The notes beneath the pieces are model-generated. The model was not told where the DNA came from and ran no database searches. It worked only from the letters and a program-made list of their open reading frames with translations. A stretch of DNA of 20,816 nt, from the NCBI GenBank assembly GCA_964390805.1, contig CAYMKL010000124.1, positions 1 to 20,816 on the forward strand. Direction: 5' to 3'. The first letter of the stretch is position 1; each line of letters opens with the position of its first letter. This document shows positions 13,204 to 20,320 of the stretch, in pieces. Source of the stretch: CAYMKL01 sp964390805. Lineage in GTDB: Bacteria; Chloroflexota; Anaerolineae; VGOG01. A program made the position numbers and the translations under genes.

Positions 13204-15084
13204 ATGCCAAAACAATTACTTTCAGGAAACGAAGCCGTGGCGCGGGGTGCCTACGAGGCCGGCGTTCGGGTGGCGGCAGCCTACCCCGGCACCCCCAGCA
13301 CGGAGATTCTGGAGAACCTCGCTCGCTACGACGCGGTCTATTCCGAGTGGTCGCCTAACGAGAAGGTCGCCCTGGACGCGGCTATTGGAGCGGCCTATGC
13401 CGGCAGCCGGGCGATGGCAGTGATGAAGCACGTCGGCCTCAACGTGGCGGCCGACGCTTTTTTCTACGCTTCCATGACCGGGTTGGAGGCGGGACTGGTT
13501 GTCGTCTCAGCCGACGACCCGAACATGCATAGTTCGCAGAACGAGCAGGACAACCGCCACTACGCCAAGTTCGCTCGCGTCCCCTGTCTGGAGCCCAGCG
13601 ACAGCCAGGAGGCCAAGGACCTGGTGGGCGTGGCCCTGGACATGAGCGAGCAATTCGACGGGCCAGTGATGTTGCGGCTCACCACTCGCATCTCTCACTC
13701 TGACACCCTCGTGGAGCTGAGCGAGCGCACGGCCGAGGAGCCCACTGAGCCTCCTGAGTACCGCATTGACCGCATCAAGTACGTGATGGTGCCAGGCAAC
13801 GCCCGGCGGCGTCACCCGGTCATGGAGAAACGTATCGAGAAGGTCAAAGAGTTCGCCGAGACGTTCCCCTATAATCGGGTAGAAATGGGCCCTTCGACAG
13901 GACTTCGGCGAGCTCAGTCGAGCCGCTCAGGGCTGGGCATTGTCACCAATGGCGTGGCTTATCAATACGCCAGGGAGGTCTTCCCCGACGCCTCTTTCCT
14001 CAAGCTGGGTATGACCTATCCCCTGCCAGAGCAGATGGTCCGCGATTTCGCGGCCCAGGTGGACCGGCTGATCGTCGTTGAGGAATTGGATCCCTTCATT
14101 GAGGAGGAGATCCGGCTGATGGGTATCCCGGTGGAGGGAAAAAGCATCTTCCCCATCTGCGGCGAGCTCGACCCCACCGTGGTGCGGCAGAGCGCCATTG
14201 AGGCCGGGATACTGCCACCCCCCCCCAGTCCCCCCCAACCCTTCGACCTTGCTCAGGGCAGGCATTGGGGGGGGAGAGAGGGAGAGGCAATGCGGCTGCC
14301 GTCGCGCCCGCCCCTCCTGTGTCCAGGATGCGCGCACCGGGGTGTGTTTCTGACGACCAACAAACTCAAGCTGGTGGTCAGCGGCGACATTGGCTGTTAC
14401 ACGCTGGGTTTCCTGCCGCCCCTCTCGGCGCTGCACACCTGCGGCTGCATGGGAGCCAGCATCGGCCAGGCCCACGGGGTGAGCAAGGCGGGCATCGCCC
14501 AGAAGCACGTGGCGGTGATCGGCGATTCCACTTTCTTCCACACCGGTATCCCGGCCCTCCTGAACGTGGCCTACAACCAGAGCGATACGGTGGTGATCAT
14601 TCTGGACAACCGCACCACCGCCATGACCGGTCACCAGCAGCACCCTGGCACGGGGACGACGCTGATGGGGCAGCCGACCCACGCGGTCGAGTTCGAGGAG
14701 CTGGCGCGGGCAATGGGTATCCAGCGGGTGCACACCGTGGACCCCTACAATCTCCAGGAAGTGGAGGCGGCCTTACGGGACTGCCTGGAGACCGAGGGGC
14801 CGGCGGTGGTCATCTCACAGCGGGAGTGCGCCTTGCTGCCTGAGGCCAGGAAGCAGTGGATGACGCTGGCGGTCAACGAGGAGCGGTGCAACGGCTGCGG
14901 CCTGTGCTTCCAGGTGGGTTGCCCGGCCATCGTCAAGAGTGAACGGCTGGACGCCAAAACCCAGCGACCCATCGCCTGGATTGACCCGCTGCTGTGCACA
15001 GGCTGTGAGGTGTGTGCACAAGTATGCGCTCGTAAAGCGATTTTGTTCAGGGACGAAATGATGAGAATTGGGGAGGTTCTGTGA
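13204..15084 (+). CDS. iorA: Indolepyruvate:ferredoxin oxidoreductase, alpha subunit
   Basis: IorA is the large, oxygen-sensitive subunit that oxidatively decarboxylates arylpyruvates with thiamine diphosphate and passes electrons to ferredoxin, giving aryl-acetyl-CoA. The 626 residues start LSGNEAVARGAYEAGVRVAA and AAYPGTPSTEI (pyrimidine-binding domain). They contain LLCPGCAHRG, GDIGCYTLG and GDSTFFHTGIPALLNVAYN (diphosphate/Mg site, about 439-460), and end in two ferredoxin clusters: CNGCGLCFQVGCP (about 562-574) and CTGCEVCAQVC (about 599-609). Two extra peptides, residues about 229-244 and 336-361, come from repeat elements in linkers between domains; both keep the frame. GGAG lies just before the ATG. 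iorB overlaps the stop by four bases. Confidence 0.95.
   Translation: MPKQLLSGNEAVARGAYEAGVRVAAAYPGTPSTEILENLARYDAVYSEWSPNEKVALDAAIGAAYAGSRAMAVMKHVGLNVAADAFFYASMTGLEAGLVVVSADDPNMHSSQNEQDNRHYAKFARVPCLEPSDSQEAKDLVGVALDMSEQFDGPVMLRLTTRISHSDTLVELSERTAEEPTEPPEYRIDRIKYVMVPGNARRRHPVMEKRIEKVKEFAETFPYNRVEMGPSTGLRRAQSSRSGLGIVTNGVAYQYAREVFPDASFLKLGMTYPLPEQMVRDFAAQVDRLIVVEELDPFIEEEIRLMGIPVEGKSIFPICGELDPTVVRQSAIEAGILPPPPSPPQPFDLAQGRHWGGREGEAMRLPSRPPLLCPGCAHRGVFLTTNKLKLVVSGDIGCYTLGFLPPLSALHTCGCMGASIGQAHGVSKAGIAQKHVAVIGDSTFFHTGIPALLNVAYNQSDTVVIILDNRTTAMTGHQQHPGTGTTLMGQPTHAVEFEELARAMGIQRVHTVDPYNLQEVEAALRDCLETEGPAVVISQRECALLPEARKQWMTLAVNEERCNGCGLCFQVGCPAIVKSERLDAKTQRPIAWIDPLLCTGCEVCAQVCARKAILFRDEMMRIGEVL
13889..13933 (+). 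repeat. In-gene repeat element 1 in iorA (TTCGAC/GCTCAG family)
   Basis: The stretch contains CCTTCGACAG (13891-13900), CTTCGGCGAGCTCAG (13903-13917) and TCGAGCCGCTCAG (13918-13930). It encodes about 15 residues (GPSTGLRRAQSSRSG) just before LGIVTNG, where IorA proteins normally have a short turn. The TTCGAC and GCTCAG half-sites match the livM and second iorA elements. Confidence 0.7.
14211..14286 (+). repeat. In-gene nested repeat element 2 in iorA
   Basis: CCCCCCCAA (14230-14238) and TTGGGGGGG (14265-14273) form a perfect 9-bp inverted repeat. Between them sits TTCGAC (14242-14247), CTT, GCTCAG (14251-14256): the core of the other family. It appears to be one element nested in another. 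The product is a proline- then glycine-rich loop (PPPPSPPQPFDLAQGRHWGG) before RPPLLCPGC. Confidence 0.8.
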
Positions 15085-15680
15085 AAGACGTGAGATTTCT
15101 ACTAGTTGGTGTTGGCGGTCAGGGCACGTTGCTTGCGAGCAATGTGCTGGCCCACGTCGGGGTCAGAGCGGGTTTCGACGTCAAAAAAGCCGAGGTGCAT
15201 GGCATGGCTCAGCGCGGGGGGAGCGTCAGCAGCCACGTGCGCTGGGGAGAAAAGGTTCACTCGCCCCTCATCGGCCGGGGAGAGGTGGATTACCTGGTGG
15301 CCTTCGAGAAGCTGGAGGCGCTACGCTATGTTAGTATGCTTCGCCCTGGTGGGACGGCCATCGTGGGCGAAATGCGCATCCCGCCGCTCTCCGTCAGTTC
15401 GGGCGATGACGTGTATCCCGATGACGAGGAGGTGCGGCGCATCCTGGGCCAGGTGACGGACGATGGCCATGCACCGCATAGCTACTTCGTTCCGAGCATG
15501 CGCCTGGCAGAGAAGACGGGCAATGCTCGGGCGCACAACATCGTGGTGCTGGGTGTTCTCTCGGACTTCATCGCTCAGGTTCCGCCAAAGATCTGGCTAG
15601 AGGTGATCGCAGAGCGGGTGCCCAAGAAGTTCATCGAGGTGAACCGACGGGCTTTCCAGATGGGAAGGGACGGGGGATAA
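15081..15680 (+). CDS. iorB: Indolepyruvate:ferredoxin oxidoreductase, beta subunit
   Basis: IorB is the small partner of IorA, corresponding to the gamma domain of pyruvate:ferredoxin oxidoreductases. The 199 residues carry FLLVGVGGQGTLLASNVLA, AEVHGMAQRGGSVSSHVRWG and EVDYLVAFEKLEALRYVSML, all typical, and end near KFIEVNRRAFQMG. The GTG at 15081 overlaps the iorA TGA as GTGA, so translation is coupled. The stop codon (15678-15680) is part of the first unit (GGGATAA) of a 7-mer repeat array, so the repeat appears to have set the C-terminus. The AxKxHGMAQRGG region argues for the 2-oxoacid oxidoreductase gamma family; context with iorA fixes the assignment. Confidence 0.94.
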   Translation: MKDVRFLLVGVGGQGTLLASNVLAHVGVRAGFDVKKAEVHGMAQRGGSVSSHVRWGEKVHSPLIGRGEVDYLVAFEKLEALRYVSMLRPGGTAIVGEMRIPPLSVSSGDDVYPDDEEVRRILGQVTDDGHAPHSYFVPSMRLAEKTGNARAHNIVVLGVLSDFIAQVPPKIWLEVIAERVPKKFIEVNRRAFQMGRDGG

Positions 15681-15745
15681 GGGACAAGGGATGAGGGACA
15701 AGGAAGTCAACCATACCTAGCCCCTAGCCCCTAATCCCTGGTCCT
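15674..15745 (+). repeat. Inverted pair of 7-mer arrays between iorB and the CoA ligase gene
   Basis: The left arm has four heptamers: GGGATAA (15674), GGGACAA (15681), GGGATGA (15688) and GGGACAA (15695). The right arm, about 15716-15745, reads as complementary C-rich heptamers (CCCTAGC, CCCTAAT, CCCTGGT). The arms form an imperfect long hairpin about 15 bases apart. The left arm contains the iorB stop codon. It fills most of the 105-base gap before the next gene. Confidence 0.8.
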
Positions 15746-15785
15746 TTCTGCTAGACAATCTGACTAAATTAGGAGGCGAGACAGA

Positions 15786-17111
15786 ATGACTGAGAAGAAA
15801 GCACTTATCTGGAACGAACAATTCGAGACCATGCCACGTCCTGAACTGGAGAAGCTGCAACTGGAGCGGCTCAAGAAGACCGTTGCCTATTGCATGGAGA
15901 AGGTGCCTTTCTACAAGGAACTCTATGTCAAGGCGGGCGTGTCGGCCGACGACATTCGGTCGCTGGAGGACATCGCCAAGTTGCCGTTCACCAACAAGCA
16001 GGACCTGCGCGACCGCTACCCCTTTGGCATGTTCGCCGTGCCGGTGGGTGAGCTCAAGCAGATCCACGCCACCAGCGGCACCACCGGCAAGATGACGGTG
16101 ACCGGCTACACTGCCAATGACATGGAGGTCTGGGGAGAGACGATGGCGCGGGTCTACACGGCGGGGGGAACGACAGCCGACGATATGATCCACAACGCCT
16201 ATGGCTACGGCCTCTTCACCGGCGGCCTGGGGTTCCACATCGGCGCGGAGAAGATCGGAGCCACGGTGATTCCTGTGTCCGGCGGCCTGACCAGGCGGCA
16301 GATCGAGATCATGCAGGACTTTGGGTCTACCATCCTCAACGCCACTCCCTCCTACGCGCTGGTGCTGGCCGAACAGGCGGCGGCAATGGGGGTGGACCTC
16401 CGCACGGATACGAAGCTGAGGGCCGGCTTCTTCGGCGCGGAGCCCTGGACTCAGGCCATGCGTGAGGACATTGAGGAGAAGATGGGCCTGGAGGCCTACG
16501 ACATTTATGGCCTGGCGGAGATCATCGGCCCCGGCGTCTCCGTGGAGTGCCCCTATCACACCGGTCTGCACATCGCCGAGGACCACTTCTTGCCGGAGAT
16601 TATTGACCCCGAAACCGGCGAGCCCCTGGGCTACGGCCAGTTGGGCGAGTTGGTCTTCACAACGCTGACCAAGGAGGGGCTGCCCCTGATCCGCTACCGC
16701 ACACGGGATCGCACAATCCTGCACACTGAGAAGTGCGCCTGTGGGCGCACCATGGTGCGTATGGAGAAGGTGCTGGGCCGCACCGACGACATGCTCATCG
16801 TCCGGGGGATCAACATCTTCCCCTCCCAGATCGAGTACGTGCTGCTGCAGTTCGAAGAGCTAGAGCCTCAGTACGTCATCTACGTGGATCGGGAGGCGGA
16901 TCGCCTGGACACGCTGGAAGTGTGGGTGGAGGCATCTCAGCCGCTCTACGCCCGCGGCGAGGATGCGGTCAGGGCGATGACGGGGAGAATCAAGAAGGCG
17001 TTGCGGGATGCCCTCTACATCTCCGCCGCTGTGCAGGTGGTCGAGCCTGCCTCCATTGAGCGCAGCATGGGCAAGGCCCGGCGGGTGGTGGACCGGCGAG
17101 AGTTGGGGTAA
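15786..17111 (+). CDS. paaK: Phenylacetate-CoA ligase (PaaK family)
   Basis: This AMP-forming ligase activates aryl acetates (phenylacetate, indoleacetate) to CoA thioesters. The 441 residues have the PaaK layout: RLKKTVAYCMEKVPFYKELY near the N-terminus, the P-loop HATSGTTGKMTVTGYT (about 93-108), YDIYGLAEIIGPGVSVEC (about 237-254), YRTRDRT, GRTDDMLIVRGINIFPSQIE (about 331-350) and the catalytic-lysine region GKARRVVDRR at the end. Length is normal. AGGAGG (15771-15776) lies nine bases before the ATG. Behind iorAB it may regenerate or use aryl-acetyl-CoA, possibly in the ATP-yielding direction. The symbol reflects family, not proven substrate; archaeal-type iorAB neighbours carry the same ligase. 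Confidence 0.9.
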   Translation: MTEKKALIWNEQFETMPRPELEKLQLERLKKTVAYCMEKVPFYKELYVKAGVSADDIRSLEDIAKLPFTNKQDLRDRYPFGMFAVPVGELKQIHATSGTTGKMTVTGYTANDMEVWGETMARVYTAGGTTADDMIHNAYGYGLFTGGLGFHIGAEKIGATVIPVSGGLTRRQIEIMQDFGSTILNATPSYALVLAEQAAAMGVDLRTDTKLRAGFFGAEPWTQAMREDIEEKMGLEAYDIYGLAEIIGPGVSVECPYHTGLHIAEDHFLPEIIDPETGEPLGYGQLGELVFTTLTKEGLPLIRYRTRDRTILHTEKCACGRTMVRMEKVLGRTDDMLIVRGINIFPSQIEYVLLQFEELEPQYVIYVDREADRLDTLEVWVEASQPLYARGEDAVRAMTGRIKKALRDALYISAAVQVVEPASIERSMGKARRVVDRRELG

Positions 17112-17115
17112 ATGC

Positions 17116-17205
17116 GGGTAGACTCGTAGATTCGTAAGTTCGTGAATTCGTCACTGGTCCCTACGAATCTACGAGTTTACGAATCTACGAACCCACGAAC
17201 CTACC
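17116..17205. repeat. Inverted pair of 8-mer arrays between the CoA ligase and MFS genes
   Basis: The left arm consists of octamers CTCGTAGA, TTCGTAAG, TTCGTGAA and TTCGTCAC (17123-17154). After a short loop the right arm has TACGAATC, TACGAGTT, TACGAATC, TACGAACC and CACGAACC (17162-17201), the same unit reversed. GGTA and TACC close the ends. The element spans almost all of the intergenic gap and could fold into a long imperfect hairpin, possibly acting as the operon terminator. Confidence 0.85.
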
Positions 17206-17220
17206 GACTGAGGTGGCACG

Positions 17221-18480
17221 ATGATAATGAGCGAGCATCCACATTCACGTGGCCTGCACTACGGCTGGGTGATTCTGGCCGCCAGCACGTTGACAGTGAT
17301 GGGGTGCATAGGCTTTGCTCGCTTCGGCTACACGATGGTCCTGCCGGCCATGCAGACGGCGCTGGGCTTGAGCAACACCCAGACAGGTGCGCTGGCCACA
17401 GGTAACTTCATCGGCTACCTGGCCCTGGCAGTCATCGGCGGCTTCATCGCCAGTCACTACGGGCCACGGCGGGTGATCGGCGTCTCCATGCTGTTCGTCG
17501 GCGTGACGATGGCCCTGACCGGCCTGGCGAATAGCTTCCAGGGGGCGCTGGTGTGGCGGGTGCTGACTGGCGTGGGGAGCGGGGGGAGCAACGTCCCGGT
17601 GATGTCGCTGCTGCCGGCCTGGTTTGCCACCCGGCGGCGGGGGCTGGCTACAGGCATTGCCGTGGGTGGCTCCAGCCTGGCGCTGATGATCATTGGTCCC
17701 CTGGTGCCGCGCATACTGGATAGGTTTGGCGAAGATGGCTGGCGATACAGTTGGTTCATCTTGGGGGTCCTGGTGCTGCTGTTGGGCCTTTTGGCCTTCG
17801 CCTTGCTGCGGGATCGGCCGGAGGAGAAGGGGTTGCAGCCCATCGCCGCCGAGGGGGATGAGCCAGACTCGCAGGGGGAGCGTGCCTCCTCCTTGGATTG
17901 GGGGCGAGTGTACCGCTCTGGAGCGGTGTGGCACCTGGCGTTGGTCTACATCGCCTTCGGCTTCTCGTACGTTATCTATGTTACCTTTTTTGCCAAGTAT
18001 CTCCAGGCCGAGGGGGGCTACACCAAGGAGGCGGCTGGGAACCTGTGGGCCGTCGTGGGGTGGATCAGCATCTTCTGTGGGCTGATCTGGGGCACAGTGT
18101 CGGATCTGATCGGGCGCAAGGTTGGGCTGGCCCTGGTGTATCTGACGCAGGCGGCCTGCTATGCCGTGTTCGCGCTGTGGCAGAGCCCAACCGGCTACAC
18201 CGTCTCCGCCATCCTCTTCGGCCTGACGGCGTGGAGCATCCCCGGCATCGTGGCCGCCGCGTGCGGTGACTATCTGGGCAGCCGACTGGCGCCAGCGGCG
18301 TTGGGCTTCGTGACCCTGTTCTTCGGCCTGGGGCAGGCGGCGGGGCCGAGCGTGGCTGGCGCTCTGGCCGACGCGACAGGATCCTTCGGCCCGGCCTTCC
18401 TGCTGGCCGCGGGTGTGGCCTTCGTGGGCGCGATGGGCTCGTTGCTGCTACGGCCGCCGCGCACGGCAGCGAGAGCGTGA
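17221..18480 (+). CDS. Major facilitator superfamily transporter
   Basis: The 419 residues give about twelve membrane helices split by a charged central loop (RDRPEEKGLQPIAAEGDEPD, about 199-220). Signature elements are HYGWVILAASTLTVMGC at the start, GFIASHYGPRRVIG in the helix 2-3 loop, PAWFATRRRGLATGIAVGGSS, and SDLIGRKVGLAL in the second half, as in oxalate/monocarboxylate and YbfB-type MFS permeases. GAGGTGG (17210-17216) precedes the ATG; a second ATG six bases later is possible. It is the last GC-rich gene on this strand and may export or import an organic acid linked to the preceding pathway, but the substrate is not deducible. A diverged copy of its last ~80 bases lies at 20032-20109. 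Confidence 0.88.
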   Translation: MIMSEHPHSRGLHYGWVILAASTLTVMGCIGFARFGYTMVLPAMQTALGLSNTQTGALATGNFIGYLALAVIGGFIASHYGPRRVIGVSMLFVGVTMALTGLANSFQGALVWRVLTGVGSGGSNVPVMSLLPAWFATRRRGLATGIAVGGSSLALMIIGPLVPRILDRFGEDGWRYSWFILGVLVLLLGLLAFALLRDRPEEKGLQPIAAEGDEPDSQGERASSLDWGRVYRSGAVWHLALVYIAFGFSYVIYVTFFAKYLQAEGGYTKEAAGNLWAVVGWISIFCGLIWGTVSDLIGRKVGLALVYLTQAACYAVFALWQSPTGYTVSAILFGLTAWSIPGIVAAACGDYLGSRLAPAALGFVTLFFGLGQAAGPSVAGALADATGSFGPAFLLAAGVAFVGAMGSLLLRPPRTAARA

Positions 18481-18597
18481 GCCACGTGCCTGGCGCCATT
18501 GTCGAGTGCGCCCTGTCGCGGTGGTACAAAGCACTTCCCTGTCGGGGCCTGAGAGGCTTGCCCATGACGGGCTAGGAGAGTGAAGTTGGGAGGACCT

Positions 18598-19881
18598 ATG
18601 TTTAGCATATCTGATTTCGAACCCTGGTGGCGCTTTGGCTTTGCATTAGTGATTGGTGCCTTGATTGGGTTGGAAAGAGAATTCCATCAGCAAAAGGAGG
18701 GTGCCCCGGATTTTGCAGGAATCAGAACGTTTTCTCTGATTGCCTTGCTGGGTTCCGTCTCATCATTTCTGGCTACGGATTTTGGAATAACCCTGGCTGC
18801 TTTAGCATTGGGAGGACTGATCCTAATGACAACGGTTAGCTACTCTGGAGCATTAGGGCGTAGTGATACGGAAACTGGCATCACGACCGAAGTCGCAGCG
18901 ATATTGACATTTCTTTTCGGCGTTTTGGTTATGGGGGATCATGCTTTGATTGCTATCGCACTCGCTGTGATCACCTCCCTCCTATTAACCTTTAAGGGTG
19001 AATTGCATGGATTCATCCGAAACATGAGTCCAGAGGATATTCATGTTACTCTTCAGTTTGCTCTGGTAGCCGCAGTGATATTACCGTTGCTTCCCAACCG
19101 CACGATTGATCCACTGGGCCTATTGAATCCTTTCCAAATCTGGTTGATGGTTGTATTCGTTTCGGGTATAGGGTTTAGCGGTTATGTTCTAATGAAAATA
19201 CTAGGTCCTTCTCAGGGTATAAACCTCATGGGTGTCCTCGGTGGATTAGCTAGCAGTACAGCAACAACAATCAGTTTCTCTTCTGCCAGTCGGGAATATC
19301 CCCACATGGCTCATCATTATGCACGAGCTGTCGTTCTAGCATCCACTGTGATGCTCCCTCGAGTACTATTCCTGATCCTGGTTATCCATCCCCCCTTGGC
19401 GCTCAAGGTTATCATTCCATTCACATTGATGTTGATTACTGGTGTAATCTTTGTCTTCGCAATTCAGAAAAGCAAGCTGAGGGAAACAGATACCATCCAT
19501 CCAGAGTACAGAATCACAAATCCTCTCAAGTTGTCAACAGCGATAAAGTTCGGTCTCTTATTCGCTTTTGTGTTGGTAGTAGTGGAATATGCCCAAACGT
19601 TTTTAGGATCATCGGGTGTGTACTTGGCTAGCTTTCTCACGGGGCTGACAGATGTTGATGCAATCACTCTCAGTGTAACTCGTTTGGCAGAAGGCGCCCA
19701 ATTATCTTCCGATGTGGCTGGTGTGGCTGTGATAATTGCTGCTCTGATGAACACGATTTCTAAAGGAGCAATTTCGTATTTCTCTGGCTCCCCAGGACTC
19801 CGAAGCCTAGTCATCAGAGCATTTGTCTTGATGATACTGGTAGGAGTGATTTCTGGCGGAGTTGCTTTTTCCCTCCTGTAG
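18598..19881 (+). CDS. MgtC/SapB-DUF4010 family membrane protein
   Basis: This integral membrane protein of unknown role joins an MgtC-like N-terminal half to a DUF4010 C-terminal half. From the ATG at 18598 it has 427 residues. The N-terminal half shows FALVIGALIGLEREF and AGIRTFSLIALLGSVSSFL, the MgtC hallmark. The C-terminal half shows FQIWLMVVFVSGIGFSGYVL, GVLGGLASSTATTISFSSASRE and FLTGLTDVDAITLSVTRLAE. I chose this ATG because GGGAGG (18588-18593) lies just upstream; the frame also opens at GTG 18580 with poor spacing. Base composition is clearly lower in G+C than the genes before it, with many A/T-ending codons, suggesting acquisition from elsewhere. It lies between the MFS gene and a patch of gene remnants. 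Confidence 0.88.
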   Translation: MFSISDFEPWWRFGFALVIGALIGLEREFHQQKEGAPDFAGIRTFSLIALLGSVSSFLATDFGITLAALALGGLILMTTVSYSGALGRSDTETGITTEVAAILTFLFGVLVMGDHALIAIALAVITSLLLTFKGELHGFIRNMSPEDIHVTLQFALVAAVILPLLPNRTIDPLGLLNPFQIWLMVVFVSGIGFSGYVLMKILGPSQGINLMGVLGGLASSTATTISFSSASREYPHMAHHYARAVVLASTVMLPRVLFLILVIHPPLALKVIIPFTLMLITGVIFVFAIQKSKLRETDTIHPEYRITNPLKLSTAIKFGLLFAFVLVVVEYAQTFLGSSGVYLASFLTGLTDVDAITLSVTRLAEGAQLSSDVAGVAVIIAALMNTISKGAISYFSGSPGLRSLVIRAFVLMILVGVISGGVAFSLL

Positions 19882-19920
19882 AATACTTGAAGAGGCCTCC
19901 GTATCCTACCGGGCATAATC

Positions 19921-20034
19921 ATGGGGTTCGGCAAGGAGTTTGCCTGGCGAGGATTGATGTCCCGAGGTTATATGAAAGCTGACCTAGGGTGCCCTTTGTC
20001 ATCGGCGGTCTGATTTGGAACGTCTGGCACCTTC
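19921..20034 (+). pseudogene. Broken CPBP (CAAX-type) intramembrane protease fragment
   Basis: One frame from 19921 encodes MGFGKEFAWRGLMSRGYMKA, resembling CPBP motif 1 (usually GEExxWRG; here Lys replaces the first Glu). After a frame change, 19989-20037 encodes VPFVIGGLIWNVWHLPA, resembling motif 2 (GLxWxxWHLP). Both motifs survive in order but are split by a frameshift, with a shortened spacer. No upstream membrane helices remain: the region before 19921 has stops in this frame. The gene is therefore a remnant, not a functional protease. Confidence 0.6.
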
Positions 20035-20109
20035 CTGCTGGCGGCGGGCGTTGCCTTTCTGGGCGGGGTGGGCTCGCTGCTGCCGCCGCCGCGGACCACT
20101 ACCGCCTGA
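20032..20109 (+). pseudogene. 3' end fragment of a second MFS gene
   Basis: Read from 20033 this stretch encodes FLLAAGVAFLGGVGSLLPPP and then RTTTA before a TGA (20107-20109). It parallels the end of the intact MFS gene (FLLAAGVAFVGAMGSLLLRP and RTAARA), with about 80% nucleotide identity from 18397. It is joined directly to the CPBP fragment. It most simply represents the tail of a former tandem MFS paralogue. Confidence 0.65.
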
Positions 20110-20164
20110 GAGGGTGTGCTATGTGGAGAAGCGTCCGCTTAATACGCCAGATCGGGGATATAGG

Positions 20165-20178
20165 TGGACAAGTGTCCA
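20165..20178. promoter_or_regulatory. Short palindrome TGGACA-AG-TGTCCA
   Basis: A perfect 6-bp inverted repeat two bases apart lies in the gene-free stretch 20110-20320. It could be an operator or the worn end of an insertion sequence; no transposase gene was seen nearby. Confidence 0.3.
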
Positions 20179-20228
20179 GATAACAGCGAGTTCGGCGACC
20201 ATAGCGCAGGTGCCATATCTAAATAGGG

Positions 20229-20246
20229 AATGTTCATCAGAACATT
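20229..20246. promoter_or_regulatory. Palindromic operator candidate AATGTTC-N4-GAACATT
   Basis: A perfect 7-bp inverted repeat with four bases between arms, 75 bases before the last gene. The symmetry suits a dimeric repressor. The arm order (GTTC-N4-GAAC) is the reverse of the Gram-positive LexA box, so I do not call it LexA. The rest of the 20110-20320 gap shows no gene. Confidence 0.4.
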
Positions 20247-20320
20247 GGCGTTTGATAAGTGTAAGATAGCAGCTTTCTCACTACCGGGGCTATTAAACAG
20301 TCACGAAAGGAGACAAAACC

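Noticed and set aside
18481..18597. Possible promoter or repeat between the MFS and DUF4010 genes
   Set aside because: GC-rich with small imperfect palindromes only; no promoter boxes of acceptable quality.
20229..20246. LexA/SOS box
   Set aside because: The arms are GTTC-N4-GAAC, the opposite order to the GAAC-N4-GTTC box, and the downstream gene is not a recognisable SOS gene.
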